From assembly GCA_934678915.1 (NCBI GenBank), contig CAKUSF010000047.1, forward strand, positions 1 through 15,142: a stretch of DNA of 15,142 nucleotides. Direction: 5' to 3'. This stretch comes from an uncultured Bacteroidales bacterium. GTDB lineage: Bacteria; Bacteroidota; Bacteroidia; Bacteroidales; UBA932. The stretch's first letter is position 1. Each line of letters begins with the position of its first letter. The position numbers and the translations under genes were made by a program. The notes beneath the pieces were generated by a model. The model was not told the DNA's origin. It searched no databases and saw only the letters and a list, made by a program, of their open reading frames with translations. This document shows positions 1-7,218 of the stretch, piece after piece.

Positions 1-518
1 GCTTCACAGATTGCTCCTTTCGCTCGGAACATGCCAACGGAATGAGCCTGCATGACGCAGACACCGTCATAGTAATCTATGATGAGACCTGGAAGGCCGT
101 CACCCTCTCCGTGAACGAGACGGTAGCAGTTGGTGGGAGCTAGCCTTTCGACTGGCTCAGGGGCCGGCCCTTCGACAAGCTCAGGGACCGGAAATACTGG
201 CTCAGGGACCGGAGATTCATGTTCAGGGAGCGCACCGGACAGACCGGCAGCGATGCGTACCTTGAGAGCACGGGCAATCATATTCCTCCAGAAGTCGGGA
301 GAAAGGACATCCTCACCGGCAAAACTCAACACACGGACTGCGATAGAACCTACCTGATAGTGCCCATAAGCAAGAAAATCCCCACTTTGGGAAAAGACCC
401 CCACGATGTCACCTTCTGCCGGCTCACCGACAATCTGAGCAATCGCACCGGAAAAAACCCAAGGATGGAATCTCAAAAGAGAATCCTCTCTACCTTTCTT
501 TAATATTATCTTTGTCAT
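1..518 (-). CDS. rlmI: 23S rRNA (cytosine-C5) methyltransferase RlmI, N-terminal part, cut by window edge
   Basis: RlmI-family enzymes use S-adenosylmethionine to methylate C5 of a cytosine in 23S rRNA (C1962 in E. coli). I translated the minus strand by hand: 172 residues are visible and the frame is open to base 1. The N-terminus matches the family's PUA-type region, with KKGRED and FHPWVFSGAI near residues 7-26. The linker to the catalytic domain is recognisable from RLVHGEGDGLPGLIIDYYDG (about residues 132-151); E. coli RlmI has the similar YRLIAGESDGLPG. The methyltransferase domain lies beyond the edge. The ATG at 518 is the only reasonable start, since the next in-frame ATG falls far inside the PUA region. 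This start overlaps the 3' end of the exonuclease gene by 29 bases, so the two are probably co-translated. Oddity: residues about 97-125 are a proline- and glutamate-rich insert made by palindromic repeats, absent from E. coli RlmI. Confidence 0.88.
   Translation of the reverse strand, partial: MTKIILKKGREDSLLRFHPWVFSGAIAQIVGEPAEGDIVGVFSQSGDFLAYGHYQVGSIAVRVLSFAGEDVLSPDFWRNMIARALKVRIAAGLSGALPEHESPVPEPVFPVPELVEGPAPEPVERLAPTNCYRLVHGEGDGLPGLIIDYYDGVCVMQAHSVGMFRAKGAICE
145..228. repeat. Cluster of degenerate palindromic repeats inside rlmI
   Basis: Two clear copies of a 19-base unit lie in the same orientation at 145-163 (CCTTTCGACTGGCTCAGGG) and 168-186 (CCCTTCGACAAGCTCAGGG). Two decayed partial copies follow around 196-207 (CTGGCTCAGGGACC) and 213-228 (CATGTTCAGGGAGC). 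The second unit is itself an imperfect palindrome (CCCTTCGA/TCAGGG flanks). On the coding strand the array reads PVPEP, PVPELVEG and PAPEPVER in frame, so it adds about 25-30 residues without breaking the gene. From general knowledge, the sequence CCCTGAGCTTGTCGAAGGG recurs as a dispersed repeat in many bacterial genomes, including inside genes; its mobility mechanism here is unknown. Confidence 0.8.
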
Positions 519-1158
519 TGTCAATGTGTTTTGGAGGATTAGGAAGCATCTGTTCCGGTGTCAAAGGATTCTTCTCCGATGCCATCAACTTGAAATACAT
601 CTCACGGCAAATCCATGCGTCTGTTGCAGCATAAGCCTGCTGTGAATCCGACAACGTCTCCGCTTCCCAATTGGAGAGTTGTTGGGTCTTGGAGATGCGA
701 ACTCCAAGGATAATTGCGGCCATCTTCTTTACGCTCTTGTCCTTAATCCCATATTCCCAGACCATTTTTTGAAGATCCACGAATGATTTAGGTTCAAAAT
801 CATGATGCTTCTTAAGGCCTCGGACATCATCTGTTACCGCAGCTCCGATCTTTAAGATTTCTTCGTTGCCAAGAATCTTGCGAAGTGGCTTGGGTATTCC
901 GCCCATTAGTTTGACTCTGAACAAGAACGCACGTTCCTTACCGGAAAGTTGAAGAAGAGACACGCCATAATGTGGCTGGTTGGCCGAGAAGCACGGACGA
1001 GATTCCGTGTCGAAACCTATAACCTTCTGTTTCCTAAGGTATGCCACAGCTTTCATGAACTCAAAACCAAGGGAATCAATCACCTTGATCTTTCCTGGAA
1101 AGCTTGATGGCTCCAGTTGTTCTATTTCCTCCGGACTAATGCTGATTTTGTACGACAT
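490..1158 (-). CDS. DEDDy-type 3'-5' exonuclease (RNase D-like)
   Basis: A 222-residue single-domain 3'-5' exonuclease, predicted to be a cytoplasmic two-metal-ion nuclease that removes nucleotides from 3' ends. Motif I is GFDTES (Asp50, Glu52), motif II is around AAVTDDVRGL (Asp110/Asp111), and motif III is YAATDA (Tyr176 and Asp180), which places it in the DEDDy group. Length fits the stand-alone 'exonuclease domain 2' proteins common in Bacteroidota. Its natural substrate is not known from sequence. The ATG at 1158 lies inside the 3' end of the upstream lipoprotein gene (23-base overlap), and its own 3' end overlaps rlmI by 29 bases. In Bacteroidales this exonuclease often sits next to rlmI, which suggests a shared RNA-processing role, an inference only. 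The C-terminal tail (HIDNDKDNIKER) is charged and probably disordered. Confidence 0.85.
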   Translation of the reverse strand: MSYKISISPEEIEQLEPSSFPGKIKVIDSLGFEFMKAVAYLRKQKVIGFDTESRPCFSANQPHYGVSLLQLSGKERAFLFRVKLMGGIPKPLRKILGNEEILKIGAAVTDDVRGLKKHHDFEPKSFVDLQKMVWEYGIKDKSVKKMAAIILGVRISKTQQLSNWEAETLSDSQQAYAATDAWICREMYFKLMASEKNPLTPEQMLPNPPKHIDNDKDNIKER

Positions 1159-1894
1159 AGGAATAATAAGTGTTTGGAGCCAAAACCCCTACTGTGTCAG
1201 GGAATGAGGCTGGTACCAAGCTGTCAACAAACGGGACGACTACTTCTTCAGAACCTAAGGAGTCCGCAACTGACATAAAAAGTCTAGCAGTCGGATAAGA
1301 GATGTTATGAGTGAACATGTTCCTTTCTCTCATCTTGAGGAAACATGCTTTTGACAAAGAGAATGTCGAGTCCGATGAATATATAACCGGTACTTCACAT
1401 CCTATCCTTCCAAAGAGGTCAACAACATCCTCTCCTCCGAGGCTAGACAACTTGGAAGAGCAAATAATCAACACCTTACATCCAACAGGAAGAGCCAAAG
1501 CGGCAAGAGACTGTCTGACAGCTATTTCCCTGCACTCAGTCTGATTTTTGACACTGAGCGTTGAAGAGTCTGCAAAATCCAAAATCGAGACAATCGTCTC
1601 TCCTGCGAAATCAGGTAAGCCATCTCCGACACGACGAGCATCAATGTTGTCAAACTCATCTCCGACCATCATCTGCTCGCTAAGGCGCAGACAACTGGCC
1701 GGCTCTCCTATCAGTACAATCGCTCCGGACGGTTTGCCACTGGACTCTGCAAGGAAGCGAAGTCTGGACAGGGAATCGGTCAGAAGAGAATTGACCAAAG
1801 CAATCGTCTTGTAGCTGCTCTCTACCCGCCTAGCACAGCTGGAAGCTAGCAAGACGGACGCAGCAATAACGATACAGGTTAATAATTTCTTCAC
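1136..1894 (-). CDS. Putative lipoprotein of unknown function
   Basis: A 252-residue protein, if translation starts at the GTG at 1894, giving VKKLLTCIVIAASVLLASSC. This is a good lipoprotein signal: two lysines, a hydrophobic stretch, then a lipobox ending at Cys20. A longer reading from GTG 1933 adds 13 residues ahead of the signal and is less likely. The mature part alternates short hydrophobic strands with helices (GAIVLIGEP, TIVSILDFAD, CKVLIICSS, VPVIYSS), resembling a Rossmann or periplasmic-binding-protein-like fold, but I recognise no family. The mature protein carries several further cysteines. It is the first gene of a run with the exonuclease and rlmI, joined by a 23-base overlap. 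No convincing TAnnTTTG box was found upstream on this strand in the 1895-2025 divergent interval. Confidence 0.65.
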   Translation of the reverse strand: MKKLLTCIVIAASVLLASSCARRVESSYKTIALVNSLLTDSLSRLRFLAESSGKPSGAIVLIGEPASCLRLSEQMMVGDEFDNIDARRVGDGLPDFAGETIVSILDFADSSTLSVKNQTECREIAVRQSLAALALPVGCKVLIICSSKLSSLGGEDVVDLFGRIGCEVPVIYSSDSTFSLSKACFLKMRERNMFTHNISYPTARLFMSVADSLGSEEVVVPFVDSLVPASFPDTVGVLAPNTYYSYVVQNQH

Positions 1895-1996
1895 TGTCAG
1901 CAAATTATAGCCAAGGGAAAGTACTCTCGCCACAATCTAAATCTCAAATTTCTAAACTTGGACACATTCAAACTGCAAAGGTAAAAAAATCTTCAC

Positions 1997-2004
1997 TATC
2001 TTTG
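1997..2004 (+). promoter_or_regulatory. Bacteroidota-type -7 box upstream of the glycerate kinase
   Basis: TATCTTTG matches the Bacteroidota -7 consensus TAnnTTTG exactly. Transcription would start near 2011, leaving about 15 bases before the ATG at 2026, which supports that start over the in-frame TTG at 2002. No TTTG-like -33 element is seen at the usual spacing. Confidence 0.5.
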
Positions 2005-2025
2005 GTGTCGGACACGCAGAAAGTT

Positions 2026-3150
2026 ATGATAAAAGCGATTGCTCTCATAGATTCATTCAAAGGATGCCTGACTTCTTCTCAAGCAGGAGAGGCTGCCCTA
2101 GCAGCTTTTCAAAGCGGAGAGGCTGTGTCAATTCCTGTCTCAGACGGAGGTGAAGGCTTTTCTACGATAATGACAGAAATGTCAGGAGGTTCTTTCAGAG
2201 AGATAAGATGTTCGGACCCATTGGGCAGACCCATAAAGGCAAAGTACGGACTGATCAACAACGGAGAGACAGCCATCATAGAAACGGCAGCAGCGAGTGG
2301 ACTGGGACTGTTAATCAAAGAAGAAAGGAATCCGTTGCAAGCAACTTCCTACGGTACCGGTGAATTAATCCTTGATGCTCTTAAGCACGGTGCGAGGAAC
2401 ATTTGGCTTGGCCTGGGAGGAAGTGCAACATGCGATGGAGGGACCGGGCTGCTTCAGGCTCTGGGGTATAGGTTTCTGTGTCCGGAAGATGGAGAACACC
2501 GCCAGCCGCTCGTGCTGAAAGATATTAGCGGGATTGACGTCTCTCACAGATGCAAATTATTGAATAACTGCAAGATCACAGGATTCTACGATGTCTCAGT
2601 CCCATTTTGTGGGCCAGAAGGTGCAGCGATGATGTTTGCCCCACAGAAAGGCGCTACCCCGGCAATGGCGGAAAGCTTGGACAAATGGATGACAAAGCTT
2701 TGCAAGGAATATTCAAAATATTCAGGTAAAGAAATAATGAATATTCCCGGAGCCGGAGCTGCCGGTGGAATCGGAGGCGCGATAGGTGGAGTGCTTGGGG
2801 CAGAAATGGTCCACGGAATCCAAAAAATTCTGGACATTGCCGGCCTTGAAAGTCTCCTGAACGGATGCACTCTAGTCATCACAGGTGAAGGGAAGGCAGA
2901 CATTCAAACCCTGAAAGGGAAAGTGCCAATGGGGGTTCTCGAATATGTCCGAGCTCACACCGACCCAGAGAATCGTCCCAAGATCGTCCTAATTGCCGGC
3001 CAAGTTTCTGACCTGCAACAACTTCTCGATGCCGGATTCGATGCCGTTCTCCAAGTCACCCCAGCTGGAATGCCTCTATCCGAAGCAATGGTACCAACCA
3101 CCGCCATTGCCAACATCACACGGACCATCAAGGATTATCTATTATGTTAG
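2026..3150 (+). CDS. glxK: Glycerate 2-kinase (GlxK/GarK family)
   Basis: Glycerate kinase phosphorylates D-glycerate with ATP to a phosphoglycerate (2-phosphoglycerate for GarK/GlxK-type enzymes), feeding glycolysis in the cytoplasm. The protein is 374 residues, close to the usual 375-385. Family signatures appear in order: ALIDSFKG near the N-terminus, IPVSDGGEG near residue 40, GLGGSATCDGGTGLLQALG in the middle, then FCGPEGAA and APQKGAT, a glycine-rich GAGAAGGIGGAIGG, and ITGEGKADIQTLKGK near residues 284-298. The ATG at 2026 is chosen because the family starts within a few residues of the DSFKG segment and because the -7 box overlaps the alternative TTG at 2002. It is a lone plus-strand gene, divergent from the lipoprotein run and convergent with the barrel gene, whose stop lies 56 bases away. 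No clear terminator hairpin is visible in that gap. Confidence 0.92.
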   Translation: MIKAIALIDSFKGCLTSSQAGEAALAAFQSGEAVSIPVSDGGEGFSTIMTEMSGGSFREIRCSDPLGRPIKAKYGLINNGETAIIETAAASGLGLLIKEERNPLQATSYGTGELILDALKHGARNIWLGLGGSATCDGGTGLLQALGYRFLCPEDGEHRQPLVLKDISGIDVSHRCKLLNNCKITGFYDVSVPFCGPEGAAMMFAPQKGATPAMAESLDKWMTKLCKEYSKYSGKEIMNIPGAGAAGGIGGAIGGVLGAEMVHGIQKILDIAGLESLLNGCTLVITGEGKADIQTLKGKVPMGVLEYVRAHTDPENRPKIVLIAGQVSDLQQLLDAGFDAVLQVTPAGMPLSEAMVPTTAIANITRTIKDYLLC

Positions 3151-3206
3151 ATATCTTCTCTTAATTAACTGTCTTTGATTCATGAGTATGAAAGTCTTGT
3201 CCAGCA

Positions 3207-5990
3207 CTACCTCCGGGACATGTTTTTCTTTCTCAACTCATAGCGGACATTCAGCAAAAAGTAACGTCCATAAGACGGGTTCCATTTCTGGAGATAGTAA
3301 TCCGCTGTGGTCACTGTGGAATAGGACGAGGCTTTGTTCAGCAAATCGTAGGCGCAGACGCTTACTACGAATCCTTGTTTTGTAAACCTATGACCTACCT
3401 CAACTTTCATGTTAGCGAATAGATTGTCTATCCCTGCTCCGGAAAGATAGTCATTGTTCTGAACCGAGGCAGAGACATTGATAAATGTCGGCTTCTTGAA
3501 TTGGTACCTAACAGTGCCATAAGCGTAAGTCACAAATGAACTAGAGAGCAATCCACCAGCATCGCTGGACGAACGCAGGTAAGTCATTTTCAAGTTAAAG
3601 GTCATGGACAACCTTTTAGATGCCGTGAACATCTCCATCAAATCCGCTTTAGCTTGGACAGTTCTCACATGAGCAAGTTCGTCACGTAGATATTGTGGTC
3701 TGCTGTCGTAACCACCGCTGAGTTTCAGTGAGGATGACAATTTTACCTTTTTCGAGCGACGAGACAACGAGAACTGTCCATTTACCGACCAAGACGGATC
3801 GGAAGTGTTCACAAATGTGTTAAGTATGGCACCTTTTCTCGCCACATAGCCGTCATATTCAGGCAAAGTCGTGTCCTCAGTGAAATAATAGGTTCTCGTG
3901 GCAATCGGGTTGAACGTGCATGACGCGCCAAGACCATAACCAAGATTCAACCCTGTTTTCTTGTCCATGAATATATTATCGAGAGCTGATGCATTCAACA
4001 TGTACGCCTGTCTCAAGTTCGGATTTCCACCGGAAAGCACCAATGGATTCATGTCCGTGATCCGGCCGCGAGTCTGCTCTAAAGAAGGGATTACCGACTT
4101 CCCGGAAATAGAAAAGGATGACAGATAATCTCGGTAACGTATCTCTGGCTGAATGTCAACATAGAAACGGTTGAACGCTGCGTCAAATGGAAGACGTTCG
4201 TCATCTTTCTGACGTATAATCGACTCTTTAAGTGACACGGTAAAATTTTTCCGTCCCTTAGTGTAGGAATATTCCTGATCAAGATTAGCCGAGACTGTGT
4301 TCCAAGTAAAATCGTAGGTGTTGGCAAGGTCCTGAACTGGAGCCTCAGGATCAAGGATGTCCATTGTCAGATTGCGTCTTTGAATTTTCTCGGCCTTGGC
4401 GGACGCTCCGACATTCAACTTTGAGGTTTTGCTCGCTTCGTTGCCTAGAATGATGTCCAGATCGCTTCTCAGTCTTGCATTCCAGGACTTGCCGATGCCA
4501 TCGGACTGGAGATTCCTTCTGATGTAGGATGTTGAGAGAGTGTCTATATTCCAAGACAATGTGTTGTTATTCACAAATGCCCCATTAAGGATGACGCGAG
4601 GCCTAAAGTGTCCCAGATCATTGTTTTTCCAGACAAGTGAGGCGTTAAGACTCAAGTCATTAGCATCTGAGCCAATGTTTGAATCCTGACTGACATTCCC
4701 GACCGGACTGACAACAAGACTTGAAGCCTTCCTCCATTGGTCAGTCTCGATCAACGTTCCGTCAACGCTTAAATCAATACTCTTGAGAGGTGTATCTTGG
4801 AAAAATAGACCAACTTCGAAATCGTGACGGTGTCGCTTAGTCGAAGCCAGAGTCGTGTCGGACATGTTTCTGGCAGGAGAGGATTCAGTCTCGAAATAGT
4901 CTGTCAGCACACGGTCCGTGCTACGGGAATATACATGAGAGAAAGCATAGGCGGCACTCACGGCATTGCCATACTTGCGGTCCTTCCAACGATGCGTGAA
5001 ATCCAACTGCGTCCCTATGAACTCATTATAAGATGCCAATGCACCGAAATCAGCAACTACGGAAGGAACACCACCGCTCACAATTCCATTGATGGTAGAG
5101 TTGACATTATTAACACCAAGAAAGACAGAGGCATTGTCCATTTCAGAGAAAAAATTCGCGAGCCCGTGGGCATAATAACGCCCTTGAATATTTCCGTTTT
5201 CATTCCTTGCCTCATCCACTCCACCAGACACCTGTGCTGATGCACTTCCGAAAGAAATGATATTTTCTTTTGTCGCTACATCAAGCACCTGCTCCTTAAC
5301 AGAATTCTTAAGTCCACGGTGCTTGTCCTCAGCGCTCTGCTCCTCATAGACTTTCACATGAGTCACCTCATCGGCAAGCAACATGTCAAATGCAGTCTTG
5401 GCATTGTCCCCAAAAACCTGAACACCATTGACGTACGTTCTTGCGATCTTTTTTCCTCGGTACTTGATGGTTCCTCCACTCAAGTCAAATCCAGGAAGCT
5501 GTTCAAGGATGGCGATGGCCTTATCTCCTTCCATCGTCTTCACAGCAGCGGCATTGAAAACCGTTGTGTCGCCTAGAATCCTCATCAATGATGCTGAAGC
5601 GGTCACAGTAGCCTCCTTTATTGCTTCCTTGCTGTTTCGCATGGTAAACAAAACAGCGTTATCCCCTTCGGTGATGTCAAACACACCATCCACGGACTCC
5701 ATGCCCATCTTTGAAACCTTGATGTAAACCTTGCCAGGTCTAAGATTCTTGTAAATGAATATTCCGCTTCGTGTGCTGACACGGTAAGTTGAATCAACCT
5801 TGCTACCATTCACCTGAACCAACAGTACATTAGCCTCACTGACAGGAAACTTATAACGTTCATGACGCAATTCACCATAAACATTGGCATTCCTAACATA
5901 TTCATGCTGGGCATAAATCTGTTGAGGAAAATGTAAAAAGAAAAAAACAGAAAGTAGGCCTAATAATTTAATAGGCAACTTACTTAACAT
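3207..5990 (-). CDS. Outer-membrane beta-barrel protein with plug-like domain (TonB-receptor-like family)
   Basis: A 927-residue predicted outer-membrane protein. Residues 1-27 form a Sec signal peptide ending in QQIYA before QHEY. Residues about 33-115 resemble a carboxypeptidase-regulatory/CarboxypepD_reg-like domain (VYGELRHERYKFPVSEANV ... GIFIYKNLRPGKVYIKV). Residues about 125-235 are plug-like (GDTTVFNAAAVKTMEGDKAI, LEQLPGF, RTYVNG, a VTHVKVYEE segment). The remainder, to VRYELRKK, consists of alternating amphipathic strands typical of a large barrel. This order matches the Bacteroidota 'outer membrane protein beta-barrel family' related to TonB-dependent receptors; no obvious TonB box and no SusD partner gene are seen. 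Its cargo is unknown. Its ATG overlaps the stop of the exported ACP gene by one base (TAATG), so the two are almost certainly translationally coupled. Cargo import, surface assembly and signalling are all possible. Confidence 0.85.
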   Translation of the reverse strand: MLSKLPIKLLGLLSVFFFLHFPQQIYAQHEYVRNANVYGELRHERYKFPVSEANVLLVQVNGSKVDSTYRVSTRSGIFIYKNLRPGKVYIKVSKMGMESVDGVFDITEGDNAVLFTMRNSKEAIKEATVTASASLMRILGDTTVFNAAAVKTMEGDKAIAILEQLPGFDLSGGTIKYRGKKIARTYVNGVQVFGDNAKTAFDMLLADEVTHVKVYEEQSAEDKHRGLKNSVKEQVLDVATKENIISFGSASAQVSGGVDEARNENGNIQGRYYAHGLANFFSEMDNASVFLGVNNVNSTINGIVSGGVPSVVADFGALASYNEFIGTQLDFTHRWKDRKYGNAVSAAYAFSHVYSRSTDRVLTDYFETESSPARNMSDTTLASTKRHRHDFEVGLFFQDTPLKSIDLSVDGTLIETDQWRKASSLVVSPVGNVSQDSNIGSDANDLSLNASLVWKNNDLGHFRPRVILNGAFVNNNTLSWNIDTLSTSYIRRNLQSDGIGKSWNARLRSDLDIILGNEASKTSKLNVGASAKAEKIQRRNLTMDILDPEAPVQDLANTYDFTWNTVSANLDQEYSYTKGRKNFTVSLKESIIRQKDDERLPFDAAFNRFYVDIQPEIRYRDYLSSFSISGKSVIPSLEQTRGRITDMNPLVLSGGNPNLRQAYMLNASALDNIFMDKKTGLNLGYGLGASCTFNPIATRTYYFTEDTTLPEYDGYVARKGAILNTFVNTSDPSWSVNGQFSLSRRSKKVKLSSSLKLSGGYDSRPQYLRDELAHVRTVQAKADLMEMFTASKRLSMTFNLKMTYLRSSSDAGGLLSSSFVTYAYGTVRYQFKKPTFINVSASVQNNDYLSGAGIDNLFANMKVEVGHRFTKQGFVVSVCAYDLLNKASSYSTVTTADYYLQKWNPSYGRYFLLNVRYELRKKNMSRR

Positions 5991-6340
5991 TAAGATTTAT
6001 GAAATAATATACGATCATACAAATCAGCCACAGTAGCAGCCTCTGACAATTCCTCAAAAGACAACTCAACATCAAGTTCAAAATAGATTATTGACCCTAA
6101 TTCCAAGCGTCCTAAGGAATCGATTCCTAAAGTAGAAAGCTCAGTAGACATTGTAATCTCCGATTTATCACAATTACAATAATCAGCAATGATATCCACT
6201 AAATGTTCATAAAGTTCAGAGTCTCTCGTAATCGAGCTAACACTAACTTGCTGAATATCACCAGCATAAGAGACAGGCGAATAAACTGAAATAGCTGATA
6301 ACGCAAGAAACATCGCCACGGTATAAGTTTTCTTATTCAT
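5990..6340 (-). CDS. Acyl carrier protein with N-terminal signal peptide (exported ACP-like protein)
   Basis: Acyl carrier proteins hold an acyl, aminoacyl or polyketide group as a thioester on a 4'-phosphopantetheine arm. In this 116-residue protein, residues about 40-115 show the ACP four-helix pattern: a first helix (LYEHLVDIIADYC), then STELSTLGIDSLGRLELGSI with the attachment serine at Ser75 (DSL), and a final VADLYDRIL helix. Ahead of this is a signal peptide, MNKKTYTVAMFLALSAISVY followed by SPVSYA, with predicted cleavage after Ala26. Ordinary ACPs are about 80 residues, acidic, cytoplasmic and lack such a leader. The ATG at 6340 is chosen over an upstream ATG at 6397 because a full promoter lies between them. 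The stop overlaps the barrel's start by one base. A Cys-Asn-Cys (55-57) sits at the end of helix 1. Whether it is exported as apo or holo protein, or membrane-anchored by the leader, cannot be told from sequence. Confidence 0.82.
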   Translation of the reverse strand: MNKKTYTVAMFLALSAISVYSPVSYAGDIQQVSVSSITRDSELYEHLVDIIADYCNCDKSEITMSTELSTLGIDSLGRLELGSIIYFELDVELSFEELSEAATVADLYDRILFHKS

Positions 6341-6361
6341 AACTAGTAAATTTTGTTTAAA

Positions 6362-6392
6362 CAAAAATAACAATGAAAATAATAAAAAGCAA
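6362..6392 (-). promoter_or_regulatory. Bacteroidota promoter for the ACP-barrel operon
   Basis: On the minus strand a TTG (-33, bases 6392-6390) is followed after 20 bases by TATTTTTG (6369-6362), an exact TAnnTTTG -7 box. Transcription would begin near 6355, giving a leader of about 15 bases before the ATG at 6340. The flanking DNA is strongly AT-rich, with poly-A tracts at 6415-6430 upstream. This separates the ACP-barrel pair from the upstream hydrolase operon. Confidence 0.6.
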
Positions 6393-6472
6393 GCCATGAA
6401 ACAACATCATCGACAAAAAAAGAAAAAAGATATTATCCATTGCAATAAATGAACTATTCTCAGCAAAGTGAC

Positions 6473-6554
6473 ACGGGTGCAAGACAAGTTATTTCGCACC
6501 CGTAAGGGGTGTTTAAACAAGTTTCGGGTGCAAAACACGCTTCTATGCACCCGA
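6473..6554. repeat. Pair of GGGTGCA inverted-repeat hairpins (copy A)
   Basis: Two hairpin-forming inverted repeats sit in tandem. The first has arms ACGGGTGC (6473-6480) and GCACCCGT (6496-6503) with a 15-base loop. The second has perfect 9-base arms TCGGGTGCA (6524-6532) and TGCACCCGA (6546-6554) with a 13-base loop. The second runs into the end of the hydrolase gene and supplies its stop codon. A similar pair occurs at 10462-10547. They could terminate the operon that ends here, or be REP/BIME-like dispersed elements. Confidence 0.8.
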
Positions 6555-7199
6555 TTGTGATGCTAAGACCTCGTGGATTTTAGGGATGAGGAGTGAGAGG
6601 ACATATTCGTACTCCATGAAATGGGTGCCGTCGTAGATGGTCCATGTGCCTTCTCCGAGGTATTTCTTCCATGTGCGGATTGAGACGATGCCGCTGCGAC
6701 GGTAATGGTCGCGTGTGCCGAAAAATGCGTGAAAATAGTCCTGACTTCCGTTGCGGGGGGTATTCAGCAAAGCTTCTGAGAGGATTCTCTTCCACTTGGA
6801 CAACGGCTTGAAGGTGAAATGGAGTTTCTGTCTGTCTCCAGACTTCGGACGATAGATTTTATCGAACAAAGCTGTCACTCCCGGAATCAAAGTAAGCCAT
6901 GACAAAGCCACAAAGTACCGGGGAGCATTCAAGGACGGGGACACGAAAAGGTGAGGATAGCCCTTAAGCGCTATGGCATGCGTGGCTCCCATGCTCTCAC
7001 CTATAACAAGATCCGGATGGACTTCCGCAGCCCATGCAGACAATTGTGCATGAGCTACTTCCGGATCAAAATCGTACGTCCGGATGACGACCTCGAATTC
7101 TGTCCCAAGATTGTCTTTCAAAATGGACGGGATCCGGCTGTCACCTCCCCCGCCCATTCCGTGGACATAAAGTATTATGTGTTTCTTGGATTCAGCCAT
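6543..7199 (-). CDS. Small alpha/beta hydrolase (YqiA/UPF0227-like esterase or thioesterase)
   Basis: A 218-residue cytoplasmic alpha/beta-hydrolase. It begins with a core strand and oxyanion-hole motif (IILYVHGMGGGG, residues 8-19). It has the nucleophile elbow GESMGA (Ser69), a likely acid in FFGTRDHYR (Asp164), and the catalytic histidine in DGTHFMEYE (His193), so the triad is complete. Size and motif spacing resemble the small YqiA/YcfP-type esterases; the actual substrate (ester or acyl thioester) is unknown. It is the last gene of an apparent operon, starting 19 bases after pssA. Its final residues (SGA and the TAG stop) are encoded by one arm of the hairpin repeat at 6524-6554, so the C-terminus may have been reshaped by repeat insertion. 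Confidence 0.8.
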   Translation of the reverse strand: MAESKKHIILYVHGMGGGGDSRIPSILKDNLGTEFEVVIRTYDFDPEVAHAQLSAWAAEVHPDLVIGESMGATHAIALKGYPHLFVSPSLNAPRYFVALSWLTLIPGVTALFDKIYRPKSGDRQKLHFTFKPLSKWKRILSEALLNTPRNGSQDYFHAFFGTRDHYRRSGIVSIRTWKKYLGEGTWTIYDGTHFMEYEYVLSLLIPKIHEVLASQSGA

Positions 7200-7218
7200 A
7201 TCTCGAAATGAATCCCAG

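Noticed and set aside
1895..1933. GTG at 1933 as lipoprotein start and a TATAATTTG promoter inside it
   Set aside because: The longer start puts 13 extra residues before the signal peptide, and TATAATTTG has the wrong internal spacing for TAnnTTTG.
4824..5240. 138-codon plus-strand frame
   Set aside because: Lies wholly opposite the barrel gene, whose own frame has clear domain structure.
6341..6397. Upstream ATG extending the ACP by 19 residues
   Set aside because: The added MACFLLFSLLFLFKQNLL stretch overlaps the -33/-7 promoter at 6362-6392 and would put a second hydrophobic segment before a complete signal peptide.
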